DNA of 34,515 nucleotides from Flavobacteriaceae bacterium (GCA_002690805.1 NZFW01000035.1:1-34515); one strand, 5' to 3'. Shown: positions 15,824-25,824, numbered from the stretch's first letter. Notes: generated by a model from the letters alone, not told the origin. Made by a program: numbers and translations.

Positions 15824-16840
15824 TTAAATTAATTGGGAAAAATCTCCGATAGAAATTGATTTATAATTTTTATCAAAAAAAACATTGTTTCCTATCATTG
15901 ACTGGGATAAATCAGCATTTTTAATTATGGTATTATTTTGAATTAGAGAATTATTAATTTTACTATTTTCAACCTTTGTATTTTCACCAATTGAAACATA
16001 AGGTCCAATTTCTGAATTAATAATTTCACATCCCTTTCCTATAAAACAAGGGGGAATAACTTTTGAATTAATCTGTTTAAACTCAGAGGTAATTAAACAA
16101 ACATCTTCTTCATTCAAAATTTTTAACATTTTAGTATTCGTTTCAATTGTAATTTTGGAATTGCCACAATCCATCCACTCTGAAACACTTCCTGGATTTA
16201 TTTTATATCCATCTTGAATCATTGATGTTATTCCTTCATTAATTTGATACTCTTCACCCAGGTTTTTATTAAGTTTTAATATAGTTTCTAATTTATTTTT
16301 TAGGATCTCGATATTTTTAAAATAATAAACTCCTATCGCTGCAAGATTTGAAATGTAATTCGATGGCTTTTCTACAAGATTAATAACTTCATTATTTTTA
16401 TTTATTTCTATAACTCCATATGCTTCTGGATTTTTAACTTTCTTGGCCCAAATTATCCCATCAACTTTAGGATTGATATCTAAATCAGCCCTTATAAGGG
16501 TATCAGCAAAAGCAACAATAGCTGGGCCACGAAGTGATGGTGAGGCACACATTAAAGCATGGCCTGTTCCAAGAGGGACTAGCTGTCTATAAATTTTAGC
16601 TTTAGCACCAATTGAAGTGGCTAATTTTATTAAACTCTTTTCTAAATTATTATCAAAAAAGGCTGGGTCTCCCAAAATAAAAGCAACTTCATCTATTGGA
16701 GTTTTAATTGCTTTTGCAATTGTATAAATCAATTGATTTACAATTGGAGAACCAGCAACAGGAATTAAAGGCTTAGGAACTGTTAAGGTGTGAGGTCTTA
16801 ATCTTGAACCTCTTCCTGCCATAGGTACTATGATTTTCAA
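15824..16840 (-). CDS. Sugar-phosphate nucleotidyltransferase with left-handed beta-helix tail
   Basis: This enzyme class makes NDP-sugars from NTP and a sugar 1-phosphate. The protein has 338 residues. The N-terminus KIIVPMAGRGSRLRPHT and PKPLIPVAG is the nucleotide-binding signature. GTGHALMCA and VAFADTLI carry further active-site residues, and VVEKP-like LVEKPSNY follows. The C-terminal 80 residues show hexapeptide-like repeats (IGPYVSIGENTKVENSKI, and so on) of a left-handed helix. The sugar is uncertain: glucose, mannose or N-acetylglucosamine phosphates all fit. The start is TTG at 16838-16840, the only start that yields the conserved N-terminus. It lies 21 nt from dut. Confidence 0.82.
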   Translation of the reverse strand: MKIIVPMAGRGSRLRPHTLTVPKPLIPVAGSPIVNQLIYTIAKAIKTPIDEVAFILGDPAFFDNNLEKSLIKLATSIGAKAKIYRQLVPLGTGHALMCASPSLRGPAIVAFADTLIRADLDINPKVDGIIWAKKVKNPEAYGVIEINKNNEVINLVEKPSNYISNLAAIGVYYFKNIEILKNKLETILKLNKNLGEEYQINEGITSMIQDGYKINPGSVSEWMDCGNSKITIETNTKMLKILNEEDVCLITSEFKQINSKVIPPCFIGKGCEIINSEIGPYVSIGENTKVENSKINNSLIQNNTIIKNADLSQSMIGNNVFFDKNYKSISIGDFSQLI

Positions 16841-16861
16841 TTTATTTTATTTTTAAAATAG

Positions 16862-17299
16862 TTAATTTTTACCTGTACTTCCAAAACCTCCCTCACCTCT
16901 AGTGGTGGATTCTAAATTTTCTTCTATTTTCCATTCAACTTGATCTACTTTAGAAAAAACTAATTGTGCAATTCTTTCTCCTGGATTGAGAGTATAACTT
17001 TCAGAAGATAAGTTAACTAATATAACTCCGATTTCTCCTCGATAATCTGCGTCAATAGTCCCAGGGGAATTTAAAACTGTTACTCCATATTTTGCTGACA
17101 AACCACTTCTAGGTCTTATCTGAGCTTCATACCCCTGAGGAATGGCAATTTTAATTCCAGTTCCAACAACTTTTCGTTCCAGGGGTGCTAATGTTATCTC
17201 AGAAGAAATTGCTGCCCTTAAATCAACACCTGCTGAAGAAGAAGTAGCGTATTCGGGAAGGTCATAGGGGCTTTCATTTACAATAGGAACTTTTTGCAT
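16862..17299 (-). CDS. dut: dUTP diphosphatase
   Basis: Dut hydrolyses dUTP to dUMP, keeping uracil out of DNA and feeding dTMP synthesis. The 145-residue trimeric-type enzyme has all five motifs in order: [33 protein letters not shown] (with the catalytic Asp), GERIAQLVF, and the C-terminal [11 protein letters not shown] arm that closes over the substrate. It is separated from atpG by 90 nt that may hold a terminator, so it may have its own promoter. Confidence 0.95.
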   Translation of the reverse strand: MQKVPIVNESPYDLPEYATSSSAGVDLRAAISSEITLAPLERKVVGTGIKIAIPQGYEAQIRPRSGLSAKYGVTVLNSPGTIDADYRGEIGVILVNLSSESYTLNPGERIAQLVFSKVDQVEWKIEENLESTTRGEGGFGSTGKN

Positions 17300-17332
17300 A
17301 TTTAGATATTTTTATAAAATTACAAAAAGCAA

Positions 17333-17352
17333 TAATTAAGGAACCCTAATTA
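17333..17352 (-). terminator. Possible weak terminator after atpG
   Basis: An inverted repeat, TAATTAAGG/CCTAATTA with one bulge and a 3-nt loop, lies 38 nt past the atpG stop. On the transcribed strand it is followed by TTGCTTTTTG. The stem is AT-rich, so termination may be partial. Confidence 0.35.
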
Positions 17353-17389
17353 AAAACTAATTTTAAAAAACAATAAAAAAAGAAAAATT

Positions 17390-18250
17390 TTAGTTGTTTA
17401 AAGCCTCAGCTCCACCAACAATTTCTAAAATTTCATTTGTTATTGATGCTTGACGAGCTTTGTTGTAAGTAAGCTTTAATTGGTCTCTAAGCTCTCCAGC
17501 ATTATCGGTAGCTTTATGCATTGCGGTCATTCTAGCCCCATGTTCACTGGCAAAAGAATCTTTTAACACTTTTAGAAGCTGAGTTTTTAAAGCTTTTGGA
17601 AGTAACTCATTAATGATTTTTTCTTGAGAGGGTTCATAGATATAATCGATAGAATTAGATGTTTCAGGGTTTAATTTAGGAACTATCGGTAAAAACGTTT
17701 CAGTTGTAACTATTTGACTAGCAGCATTTTTAAATCTATTATATACTATATCAATACAATCAAATTCTTCTTCTATAAAAGATTTCATAATTAAATCTGC
17801 TATGTGTGAAGTGTTTTCATAATTTAAATTATTAAAAACTTCATCATGAGAACTAGTAACTTCATATTTCTTCGAAAAGATGTCTGTACCTTTTTTACCA
17901 ATAGATAAAATTTTAATTTGTTTATCCTGATTCTGAGCTATAATTTGATCAGTTTCTTTAATAATATTTGAATTAAATCCACCACACAGACCTCTGTTTG
18001 AGGTTACAGCAATTAAAAGTAATTTCTTTTTTTCTCTGATTTTTACATAGGGATTCTCATTACTGCTATCAAAAGACGAACTTAGATTTTGAATAAGCTC
18101 GGTTAGTTTATCAGAATAAGGTCTCATTTGATGAATAGCATCAGTAGCTTTTTTTAATTTAGCTGCTGAAACCATTTTCATTGCACTTGTTATTTGCATC
18201 GTAGAAGATACTGATGCAATTCTATTTCTAATTTCTTTTAAATTAGCCAT
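17390..18250 (-). CDS. atpG: F1Fo ATP synthase subunit gamma
   Basis: Gamma is the central rotor shaft of F1. The 286-residue protein has the N-terminal helix (LKEIRNRIASVSSTMQITSA, then MKMVSAAKLKKA), the middle block TSNRGLCGGFNSNI, and the C-terminal helix with ASEHGARMTAMHKATDNAGE and LTYNKARQASITNEILEIVGGA, all hallmarks of the subunit. It is the last ATP synthase gene in the block; no atpD or atpC follows. Confidence 0.97.
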   Translation of the reverse strand: MANLKEIRNRIASVSSTMQITSAMKMVSAAKLKKATDAIHQMRPYSDKLTELIQNLSSSFDSSNENPYVKIREKKKLLLIAVTSNRGLCGGFNSNIIKETDQIIAQNQDKQIKILSIGKKGTDIFSKKYEVTSSHDEVFNNLNYENTSHIADLIMKSFIEEEFDCIDIVYNRFKNAASQIVTTETFLPIVPKLNPETSNSIDYIYEPSQEKIINELLPKALKTQLLKVLKDSFASEHGARMTAMHKATDNAGELRDQLKLTYNKARQASITNEILEIVGGAEALNN

Positions 18251-18259
18251 TATATATTG

Positions 18260-19834
18260 TTAATATTGTCCAGAGATTATCTGAGCAGATTCGTTCAAAA
18301 TATCAACGACGTCATCCGAAAGCTTTCCTAATTTTAATTGAGCAAGTGCATCAGGATGATTTTTATTCAAATGTTCAAGAAAACTTATTTCAAAATCTTT
18401 AACTTTTTCAACTGGAACACTTCTTAATAGGTTTTTAGAACCAGCATAAATTATTGCAACTTGATCTTCGACCTTAAATGGGTCATTTTGAGACTGTTTC
18501 AATATTTCAACATTTCTGCGCCCTTTTTCAATAACATTTAGAGTAGCGGCATCAAGATCAGATCCAAACTTTGCAAAAGCTTCCAATTCTCGAAATTGTG
18601 CCTGATCTAATTTAAGCGTACCCGCTACTTTTTTCATGGACTTTATTTGAGCTGAACCTCCAACTCTAGATACAGAAATTCCTACATTAATTGCAGGTCT
18701 AACTCCAGAATTAAACAGATCAGATTCTAAAAAAATCTGCCCGTCTGTAATTGAAATTACATTAGTCGGAATATATGCAGAAACATCTCCTGCCTGAGTT
18801 TCAATTATGGGCAATGCTGTTAAAGATCCTCCCCCCTTGACCTTGTTTTTCAAAGACTCTGGTAAATCGTTCATTTCAGAAGCAATATTGTCATCAGAAA
18901 TTACCTTAGCTGCTCGTTCAAGTAATCGTGAATGCAAATAAAAGACGTCTCCAGGATATGCCTCACGACCAGGAGGTCTTCGGAGTAATAAAGATACTTC
19001 TCTATATGCAACAGCTTGTTTAGATAAATCATCATAAATTATTAATGCAGGTCTTCCCGTATCTCTAAAATATTCACCTATTGCCGCTCCTGAAAAAGGA
19101 GCATAAACTTGCATTGGAGCAGGATCAGAGGCATTTGCGGCTACTATTGTTGTGTAGGCTAATGCTCCTTTTTCTTCAAGTATTCTAGCTATTGCTGCTA
19201 CAGTTGAAGCTTTTTGTCCAACTGCAACATAAATACAATAAACTGGTTCTCCAGCATCGTAAAACTCTTTTTGATTAAGTATTGTGTCTATACAAACAGT
19301 TGTTTTACCCGTTTGCCTGTCACCAATAACTAGTTCTCTTTGGCCTCTTCCAACAGGAATCATTGCATCTATTGATTTTATACCTGTTTGAAGTGGTTCA
19401 TTAACTGGTTGGCGAAAAATAACACCTGGAGCTTTTCTCTCAAGAGGCATCTCAAATAATTCACCTTTAATGTTACCTTTTCCATCTATTGGAAATCCTA
19501 AAGTGTTTACAACTCTCCCAACAATTCCTTCCCCAACATTGATAGAAGCAATTCTTCGAGTCCTCTTAACGGTATCACCTTCTTTAATTTCTTTTGATGG
19601 TCCCAAGAGAACAATACCAACATTATCTTCTTCAAGGTTAAGTACCATTCCTTCAAGGCCACTATCAAATGAAACTAATTCCCCATATTGAGCATTTGTT
19701 AATCCAAATACTCTTGCAATACCATCTCCAACCTCTAAAACAGTTCCTATCTCATTAAGTTCAAGAGAGGAGTTATATCCTGCTAATTGATTTTTTAAAA
19801 TTGCTGATACTTCAGCTGGTTTGACTTCTGCCAT
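18260..19834 (-). CDS. atpA: F1Fo ATP synthase subunit alpha
   Basis: Alpha forms the F1 hexamer with beta and carries the non-catalytic nucleotide sites. The 524-residue protein has the Walker A motif GDRQTGKT at residues 171-178, the strand [20 protein letters not shown], the [19 protein letters not shown] block, and [15 protein letters not shown] with the conserved Arg. Length and order match bacterial AtpA. It lies 11 nt from atpH and 9 nt from atpG. Confidence 0.98.
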   Translation of the reverse strand: MAEVKPAEVSAILKNQLAGYNSSLELNEIGTVLEVGDGIARVFGLTNAQYGELVSFDSGLEGMVLNLEEDNVGIVLLGPSKEIKEGDTVKRTRRIASINVGEGIVGRVVNTLGFPIDGKGNIKGELFEMPLERKAPGVIFRQPVNEPLQTGIKSIDAMIPVGRGQRELVIGDRQTGKTTVCIDTILNQKEFYDAGEPVYCIYVAVGQKASTVAAIARILEEKGALAYTTIVAANASDPAPMQVYAPFSGAAIGEYFRDTGRPALIIYDDLSKQAVAYREVSLLLRRPPGREAYPGDVFYLHSRLLERAAKVISDDNIASEMNDLPESLKNKVKGGGSLTALPIIETQAGDVSAYIPTNVISITDGQIFLESDLFNSGVRPAINVGISVSRVGGSAQIKSMKKVAGTLKLDQAQFRELEAFAKFGSDLDAATLNVIEKGRRNVEILKQSQNDPFKVEDQVAIIYAGSKNLLRSVPVEKVKDFEISFLEHLNKNHPDALAQLKLGKLSDDVVDILNESAQIISGQY

Positions 19835-19845
19835 AATATTTTATT

Positions 19846-20394
19846 TTAAGCAATATGATTTGTTTTTGTTAATGTGCTACCTAAATTTTCTAGTTGATTT
19901 GCAACGCTTGCATTAATTTGAAGATCTCCAACATTCAAAATAAATCCTCCAATTATTTTTGGATCAATATTGTTCTTTAATTCAACTTGAAGATCAGTCA
20001 TTTTTTTTGCTATATCTAAGATTTCATTTATTACTTGAGTACTCAAAGGAATTGCTGACGTAACTGTAGCTGTTATTTTACCTTTAATCTTTTGGTAACT
20101 ATCTATGAAGTTTTTAGCGACCATAGATAGTAAATCAAGTCTTCTGTTTTCTGAAAGAAGAGAAATAACAGATTTTGTTTCCGAATTAAGATTAGGAAAA
20201 ACTTTCATTAATGTTTTTAATTTTAATTGTGAGGGAAGAACAGGATTAAATAAAAAGTCCTTTAAATCTTTTGAGCCCATAATAACGGAGAGAACTTGTC
20301 TAAAATCAGATTCTACTTTATCTGCAACTTTGTTTTCTATTGAATTTGCCAAAGAGGCTTTTGAATATCTAATTGCTGCTCTGCTTACTCTCAT
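19846..20394 (-). CDS. atpH: F1Fo ATP synthase subunit delta
   Basis: Delta joins the peripheral stalk to the top of F1. The 182-residue protein begins SRAAIRYSKASLANSIE, the usual N-terminal helix, contains FLFNPVLPSQLKLKTL and LLSENRRLDLL, and ends with the family's C-terminal region (LKNNIDPKIIGGFILNVGD). It is 6 nt from atpF and 11 nt from atpA, consistent with one transcript. Confidence 0.93.
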   Translation of the reverse strand: MRVSRAAIRYSKASLANSIENKVADKVESDFRQVLSVIMGSKDLKDFLFNPVLPSQLKLKTLMKVFPNLNSETKSVISLLSENRRLDLLSMVAKNFIDSYQKIKGKITATVTSAIPLSTQVINEILDIAKKMTDLQVELKNNIDPKIIGGFILNVGDLQINASVANQLENLGSTLTKTNHIA

Positions 20395-20400
20395 TTTACT

Positions 20401-20898
20401 TTAAAGTTTTGTCTCTTTGATAAGCTGCTTAATCAACTTATTTTGCTTTTCCTTGTTTTCTAACTCGTTATGAAGGACCTTTTCAGCTATTTGAATGGCT
20501 ATACCAGCTACTTGATTTTTAAGTTCTTGAATTGCAGCTCTTTTCTCACTCTCAATAGATTCCTGTGCTTGTTTGATTAATTGATTAGCAGAATCTTTTG
20601 CTTCTTGTTTTGCATCCTCAATAATTTTAGAACCTGTATTTCTAGCTTCTTTTAAAAGTGCTTCCCTTTCCGATCTTGCAGATTTAATTATTCTTTGATT
20701 CTCTTCATTTAAAGATTCTATTTCTTTTCTCGCTATATCTGCAGAAGAAAGAGCATCTTTAATTGAAGATTCTCTTTCATTTATAGCATCTAGGATTGGT
20801 TTCCATGCAAACTTTTTTAACAAAAGGACTAGTCCTATGAATATAAGCAGTTGCCAAAAAAACAATCCAAAAGAAAACTCATTTATTAATTTATCCAT
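20401..20898 (-). CDS. atpF: F1Fo ATP synthase subunit b
   Basis: Subunit b is the peripheral stator stalk. The 165-residue protein has one transmembrane helix at about residues 10-27 (GLFFWQLLIFIGLVLLL) followed by KKFAWKPILDAINERE, then a long charged coiled coil with many Ala, Glu, Lys and Gln. No second b-type gene is seen, so the stalk is probably a homodimer. The 57-nt gap to atpE holds a strong hairpin. Confidence 0.95.
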   Translation of the reverse strand: MDKLINEFSFGLFFWQLLIFIGLVLLLKKFAWKPILDAINERESSIKDALSSADIARKEIESLNEENQRIIKSARSEREALLKEARNTGSKIIEDAKQEAKDSANQLIKQAQESIESEKRAAIQELKNQVAGIAIQIAEKVLHNELENKEKQNKLIKQLIKETKL

Positions 20899-20911
20899 TT
20901 TGGTGCTTTAA

Positions 20912-20938
20912 AATAATTGCCCTTAAGGCAAAATTATT
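20912..20938 (-). promoter_or_regulatory. Hairpin between atpE and atpF
   Basis: Arms AATAATTGCC and GGCAA(AA)TTATT pair over 10 bp, with a two-base bulge and the 5-nt loop CTTAA. On the transcribed strand the structure lies just downstream of atpE and is followed by TTATTTTAAAG, so it could be a partial terminator or an mRNA-end stabiliser. Either would raise atpE expression over the downstream genes. Confidence 0.5.
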
Positions 20939-20955
20939 ATTTAATACAATCTTTA

Positions 20956-21165
<210 letters not shown>

Positions 21166-21187
21166 TTACACATTAATTAAACAAAAT

Positions 21188-22267
21188 TTAATGATCATCT
21201 TCATGATCATGTTCTTCTACGGCAAAACCAAAATATAAAGCTGATAATACCGTAAAAATATAAGCTTGTAATACTGCCACTAATATCTCTATAATAGAGA
21301 TTGAAAATGCTAAGATAAATGACAAACTTGATCCAAGCCAATTTCTGAAAATAAATATTAAAGAAATCAGGCTCATTAAAACAATGTGACCTGCGGAGAT
21401 ATTTGCATATAGACGAATCATTAAAGCAAATGGCTTTATAATTACACCCAAAAGCTCTATCGGTGCAAGTGCAATTTTCATTGGTAATGGGACTCCTGGC
21501 ATCCAAAAAATATGTTTCCAGTAAACTTTTTTTGCTGTAAAGTTAGTTATTAAAAACGTTATTAATGCTAAACAAAACGTAACAGCAATATTTCCTGTAA
21601 CATTAATTCCTAGGGGTGTTAAACCTAAAATATTTAGAAACCATATGAAGAAAAATAAAGTCAATAAATAACTCATATATTTTTTGTAATGTTTTTCACC
21701 AATATTTGGTATAGCAATCTCATCTCTAACATACAAAACTATTGGTTCAAAGTACCTGCCAATTCCTTTGGCAATCTTATTATTTTTTTTGTATGAATCT
21801 GCAAGACTTTTAAACAGGAAAAACATTATTATAGAAGTGAAAATTATGCTTACCACTCCTTTAGTTAATGAAAAATCAATAGGAGTCACATTCGTTGGAT
21901 GAGAAGATTCGTCATAAAATATCTCACCTTTTGAATTAGTTTTATAAATCTTATTGTGATGCAGTTTGTAATAATCTTTTCCAATTTGCGCAACAGTTTC
22001 TCCATGATGAAATTTTTCCGAAGAGAATATTTTTAATCCATTATCCCATAAAATTACAGGTAAAGGGATCCCAAAGTGAACTTTTTTTCCTTTATCATTT
22101 GTATAAGACAATAAATTAAAATCATGAGAATCTTGAAGGTGATGTAATATATACTCCTTAATATCTTCTTTGTTGTTTTTTGTAGATCCTTTAAAATCAT
22201 TGGCACTAACCACTCCTATTCCTAGAAAAATTAGAATCAGTGTTTTTAAATGTATTTTTTTTAACAT
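21188..22267 (-). CDS. atpB: F1Fo ATP synthase subunit a
   Basis: Subunit a forms the proton channel beside the c ring. The essential Arg is seen in LMIRLYANISAGH, and the helix before it has IELLGVIIKPFA. The protein is long (359 residues) because of a signal peptide (TLILIFLGIGVVSAND) and an extra-membrane domain of about 100 residues before the first channel helix, which is usual in Bacteroidota. The tail EEHDHEDDH is acidic and His-rich. I place the start at ATG 22265-22267; a TTG at 22276 would add three residues but is less likely. Confidence 0.95.
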   Translation of the reverse strand: MLKKIHLKTLILIFLGIGVVSANDFKGSTKNNKEDIKEYILHHLQDSHDFNLLSYTNDKGKKVHFGIPLPVILWDNGLKIFSSEKFHHGETVAQIGKDYYKLHHNKIYKTNSKGEIFYDESSHPTNVTPIDFSLTKGVVSIIFTSIIMFFLFKSLADSYKKNNKIAKGIGRYFEPIVLYVRDEIAIPNIGEKHYKKYMSYLLTLFFFIWFLNILGLTPLGINVTGNIAVTFCLALITFLITNFTAKKVYWKHIFWMPGVPLPMKIALAPIELLGVIIKPFALMIRLYANISAGHIVLMSLISLIFIFRNWLGSSLSFILAFSISIIEILVAVLQAYIFTVLSALYFGFAVEEHDHEDDH

Positions 22268-22301
22268 ACTAAGCAATAAAAATTTTATTTTTTACGCTTT
22301 G

Positions 22302-22309
22302 CAAATGTA
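22302..22309 (-). promoter_or_regulatory. Possible internal promoter for atpB
   Basis: On the minus strand TACATTTG matches the TAnnTTTG element exactly. It lies in the 93-102 nt gap before atpB, the widest gap in the ATP synthase block, at a distance of about 35 nt from the start codon. The upstream TTTG partner is poor. It could uncouple atpB-E-F-H-A-G from the small genes upstream. Confidence 0.45.
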
Positions 22310-22369
22310 AGTCATTCGCAAAAAATATTAAAGTACTTTTTGTATATAATTTTTTTATTTCGTTTAGAA

Positions 22370-22756
22370 TTAATCTTTAAAATTTAAAAAAGTTATAAGC
22401 TCTCTTATTTCAACAAATAAACATGAAGAATATGGGATGATAAAAGTAAAAAATTCAGTTTTTTGAATTACTCCATCCAAATAAAATTTGGGATATAAAA
22501 AGATAAAAAATATAAAAATCTTTAAGAAGGTGGTGATGAGATAAAATATTATTGAATTTGCATTACTGGATAATGAAAAAAAATATGTTCCATAATAAAT
22601 TACTGTTGCAAAAACAATATTAAAAATATATGTAGTTAAGATATATTCCGGCCACTCTAAATTAAAAATAAAGTGGTTAGTAAGTATATGGATAGAAAAA
22701 ATAAAAAATAAAAACGTACAAATTTTGATTAAAAAATTGGAAAAAACTTTAAACAT
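22370..22756 (-). CDS. AtpI-like four-helix membrane protein (possibly DUF6168)
   Basis: This 128-residue protein consists almost entirely of four hydrophobic segments, at about residues 8-28, 42-62, 66-86 and 98-118, and carries few charges. Its place between atpZ and atpB is that of AtpI in many ATP synthase operons. AtpI-type proteins help assemble the c ring or serve in ion uptake. Sequence similarity to AtpI is not evident by eye; I believe flavobacterial proteins in this slot are classed as DUF6168, but I cannot verify it. The assignment rests mainly on context. Confidence 0.6.
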   Translation of the reverse strand: MFKVFSNFLIKICTFLFFIFSIHILTNHFIFNLEWPEYILTTYIFNIVFATVIYYGTYFFSLSSNANSIIFYLITTFLKIFIFFIFLYPKFYLDGVIQKTEFFTFIIPYSSCLFVEIRELITFLNFKD

Positions 22757-22766
22757 AAGGTCCCAA

Positions 22767-22970
22767 TTAATAAAAATTTTTACTTTTCTTTCGAATCATA
22801 TAGATTATTATAAGCATTCCAATTACTAAGCATATAATTGTAGGGAGCTTATTCTTTAATGAAATTTGTGACTCAATCCATAGTCCTAAATGAATCATTA
22901 TATAAATCAAAATACCAATTTGAAATACTAAACCGGAAAATAAAAGCCATTTATTAGGCTGTTTTTTCAT
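22767..22970 (-). CDS. atpZ: AtpZ/AtpI family small membrane protein
   Basis: This 67-residue protein has two transmembrane helices, at about residues 7-29 and 41-59. The first, WLLFSGLVFQIGILIYIMIH, followed by LGLWIESQISLKN, is the typical AtpZ pattern (S/G-x-x-x-Q helix, then a G-x-W-x-D/E-like turn). AtpZ is a small partner of AtpI, implicated in ATP synthase assembly and magnesium or calcium transport. The start overlaps the end of the bactofilin gene by 17 nt. Confidence 0.75.
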   Translation of the reverse strand: MKKQPNKWLLFSGLVFQIGILIYIMIHLGLWIESQISLKNKLPTIICLVIGMLIIIYMIRKKSKNFY

Positions 22971-23349
22971 GAGATTTGGACAATTTAGAAAGAGGCTTAA
23001 TTTGATTTGCCTCGTGATTTTTCATCGAGCATTTAGCATTGAATGTTGCTCCTGACTCAACAATAAGTTTTCCAATAAAAACTTCTCCCTCGATATTGCT
23101 AGTTGATTTAAGAAAAAGTGCATTTCTAACTTTAAGTGATCCATTAATCATTCCCTCGACATCAGCAGTTTCACATTCGAGACTTCCTTGAACCTTACCG
23201 TCCTTTCCTATAATAACTTTTCCTTTTGTTTTTATTGTTCCATTTAAAACCCCGTCGATTCTAAAGTCAGCCTCGGAAATAATATCTCCTTTGAACTTTG
23301 TGCTTTTTTCTATTCTACTATATTGTCCATTGATTTCAGTATTTTTCAT
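22954..23349 (-). CDS. Bactofilin family cytoskeletal protein
   Basis: Bactofilins polymerise without nucleotide into filaments that place envelope machines. The 131-residue protein has the short disordered head and the beta-helical core, with repeats of the type GDIISEADFRIDGVLNGTI, GKVIIGKDGKVQGSLEC, GMINGSLKV and GEVFIGKL, then a Lys/Ser-rich tail. Its place between sprE and atpZ is common in flavobacteria. The tail overlaps atpZ by 17 nt, so translation is coupled. Confidence 0.88.
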   Translation of the reverse strand: MKNTEINGQYSRIEKSTKFKGDIISEADFRIDGVLNGTIKTKGKVIIGKDGKVQGSLECETADVEGMINGSLKVRNALFLKSTSNIEGEVFIGKLIVESGATFNAKCSMKNHEANQIKPLSKLSKSHEKTA

Positions 23350-23355
23350 AATGTT

Positions 23356-25824
23356 TTATTTTTCCATAAACCAAGTTTTTTCGACAAACATCTCTCGGAA
23401 TTGGGCCGATAAAGCTACAAAATTATTTGTATTAATTAATTTAAATGTAGTTTTTGGAAGCTTCTGCTTAACACTATCAACCTGAAGTTTTGATTTTATG
23501 CCATGAATTATAATAAATTGATAGTCAGTATTGTAATAATCTTTTGTTAATTTCCATTGATTTGTTTGCAGTTGAATTATGTTCATATTCAAACTGTCAA
23601 TTAAACGATTGGCTTCTAAATTTGATTCATTTTTATAAGGGAAAACCCACTTAAACTGAGCTAGTGTTTTTGTCTTTTCTTTATGCTTTTTATTAATTAT
23701 TTCTAAATTTTTCTTGGCAATCATTGCTGCATCTGAGTTAGGGTATTCTTCAATAAATGTAGTAAGCTCTTTTTTGTATGTGCCTCTTCCGTTTAACCTG
23801 CCAAGAACTTGAGCTTTTATAAATTTCATTTTAGGCTCCCATTTCGAAGCTGCTAATAAAACATCAGAAGCCTCCATCATTGAAATAACTTCATTATAAT
23901 TTTCATCAAAAAATTGATTTAATATTTTTAAATATGTTGATTCAGGTGTTATCAATTCCCCTTGCTCATAATTATTGGGGCTTTTTAATACTTTTGCATA
24001 AATTGATTCAGGATAATTTTTAATTAATTGGTTTTTATAATTTAAGGCAAGCTCAATTGAATCATTTTGTAAAACCTTGTAAATGTGATATAATGCTGGT
24101 ATCAAATAAATTGAGTCTGCTTGATTTTCTATGATATATTTCAAGTTTTTTATTGCTAAAGGCTTGTCATAATATTTTTCCTTATAAATCAATCCAAGTT
24201 TGAGAGCTGAATTATAATTTTTTTGTTTGAGACTATCAATTATACCAATGGATGTTGGAATCTGATTCATATAAAAATCTACTGATTCAATTTCTATATT
24301 TGCAACTTTTTTATCAGTATTAATTTGATTTTTAGTTGATATACTATTTTTAAATTGTGATTGGGTTTTATTTCTCCAATTATCAATATTTGGTCTCTTT
24401 CCCCAAGTAGATGCAAAATACTGCTTGCCCTTCAAAACTAAACTTGGATTATAAAAATAAAACGATGCTTGCGGTTTGTTTTTAAAAAGACTTTTTTTCT
24501 TCGTTTCCTCAATTTTAATTAGCTTATCATACTCGATCTTTCTTTTATTTATTAAATAATTTTCAAAAAAAATTATTTGCTCGGATTCATTCAATTTTAA
24601 TAAGCTCAATAAGCTATCTGTCTTTTGAAATTGATTTTCATAAAAAATAACATCAGATAAATTTTCACGCTCTCTTATAGTTCTGTTTTTAACTACTTGT
24701 ACTGAAATTAGAGGTATTAAACTATCAAGATAGGCTCCAGTCAATAAATATTTTTTATTTTTAAAACTAAGGCTTGCTAAATCCCTAAAATTTGCCTTTT
24801 GTGTTGGTCTATCAATATCAGGACTGTTTAAAGATTTTAAAAGGTAAATTTCTACAAGAGAATCTTTATCTTTTTTAGAATAATACATCCCTAAAGCTCT
24901 GTTTAAGGTGTGTGAAAATCTTTTATTTTCATATACATCCAATTGATCTTTAATTGGTTGAATAAATGGAGTTCCATTTTTTTGATGAGAAAGTCTTAAT
25001 AAATTTATCTTGGCATTAACCCAAAAACTCCTTGATGCTTGCCAATTCATTTCTACAATTGAGTTATAATAATAGATTGCTTGATCTGTTGATTTAATTT
25101 TTTCACAGAGTTGGCCAGCTATATAAGAATACCTAACTTTTTTAATTAGATTTTTCTCATGATTTGCAGCTCTTATCATATAGTATTTTGCTGAATCAAT
25201 TTCTTTGAGATTAATAAACGCTTGAGCTAATGTAGCATTTGCTTGACCGTAAAATGGGTTTTTATTAATTAACTGCCTTGCCAATGGTCTCAAGTTGTTT
25301 ATTGCTATTTTATTATTTTGTAATCTAATGTTTGTTTTCTCTCGCCATATTCTACCTTCTATATAGACTGATTCGTCCACGTTGTTTTCTAAAAGAAAAT
25401 TAAATGCTTCAATGGCGGGAAAAAACCTTCTGTCATAATACCTTGCTTTTCCTAAAAGTAAATATGCATCATCTATGTTGGCATTCCTTTGAATTCCTTT
25501 TATGTCCATGGAGTGTTTTTGAATAGCCTTTACAGCTTTTTCCTCTGCCTTATCAAACCCTGGAACAATAGTGTTTTCATCAAACCTTTCACCTGATAAT
25601 AGAATAGGGTCAACTTTAATAATTTCAAAAAAATCATCCTCAATCGTTGCAATTAAAATTTCTTCTCCTACTGAAAGTGCTTCTTTTCCATTAAAAATAA
25701 CATTGTATTTAGTGTTAAGACCATGATATTGTCGATTTAAGAATTTATTTTTTTGGGGGGAACAAGATGCAATAACCACCCAAAAAATGAATAAATAAAA
25801 GAATGTCTTAGAATAAGATTTCAA
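23356..25824 (-). CDS. sprE: Type IX secretion/gliding lipoprotein SprE (PorW)
   Basis: SprE (PorW in Porphyromonas) is a periplasmic TPR lipoprotein needed for type IX secretion and gliding; it links the inner-membrane motor to the outer-membrane translocon. The 822-residue protein has a lipoprotein signal with Cys 21 (VVIASCSPQ), the family opening FLNRQYHGLNTKYNVIFNG, and about 20 helical TPR-like units (for example DDAYLLLGKARYYDRRFFPA). The C-terminal region, about residues 740-820, is a separate alpha/beta part. The start is TTG at 25822-25824; no ATG or GTG lies upstream in frame near the signal peptide. It is followed at 6 nt by bactofilin. Confidence 0.87.
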   Translation of the reverse strand: MKSYSKTFFYLFIFWVVIASCSPQKNKFLNRQYHGLNTKYNVIFNGKEALSVGEEILIATIEDDFFEIIKVDPILLSGERFDENTIVPGFDKAEEKAVKAIQKHSMDIKGIQRNANIDDAYLLLGKARYYDRRFFPAIEAFNFLLENNVDESVYIEGRIWREKTNIRLQNNKIAINNLRPLARQLINKNPFYGQANATLAQAFINLKEIDSAKYYMIRAANHEKNLIKKVRYSYIAGQLCEKIKSTDQAIYYYNSIVEMNWQASRSFWVNAKINLLRLSHQKNGTPFIQPIKDQLDVYENKRFSHTLNRALGMYYSKKDKDSLVEIYLLKSLNSPDIDRPTQKANFRDLASLSFKNKKYLLTGAYLDSLIPLISVQVVKNRTIRERENLSDVIFYENQFQKTDSLLSLLKLNESEQIIFFENYLINKRKIEYDKLIKIEETKKKSLFKNKPQASFYFYNPSLVLKGKQYFASTWGKRPNIDNWRNKTQSQFKNSISTKNQINTDKKVANIEIESVDFYMNQIPTSIGIIDSLKQKNYNSALKLGLIYKEKYYDKPLAIKNLKYIIENQADSIYLIPALYHIYKVLQNDSIELALNYKNQLIKNYPESIYAKVLKSPNNYEQGELITPESTYLKILNQFFDENYNEVISMMEASDVLLAASKWEPKMKFIKAQVLGRLNGRGTYKKELTTFIEEYPNSDAAMIAKKNLEIINKKHKEKTKTLAQFKWVFPYKNESNLEANRLIDSLNMNIIQLQTNQWKLTKDYYNTDYQFIIIHGIKSKLQVDSVKQKLPKTTFKLINTNNFVALSAQFREMFVEKTWFMEK

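Noticed and set aside
21207-21506. 99-codon minus-strand frame inside atpB
   Set aside because: Alternate frame of a well conserved gene; no start signal.
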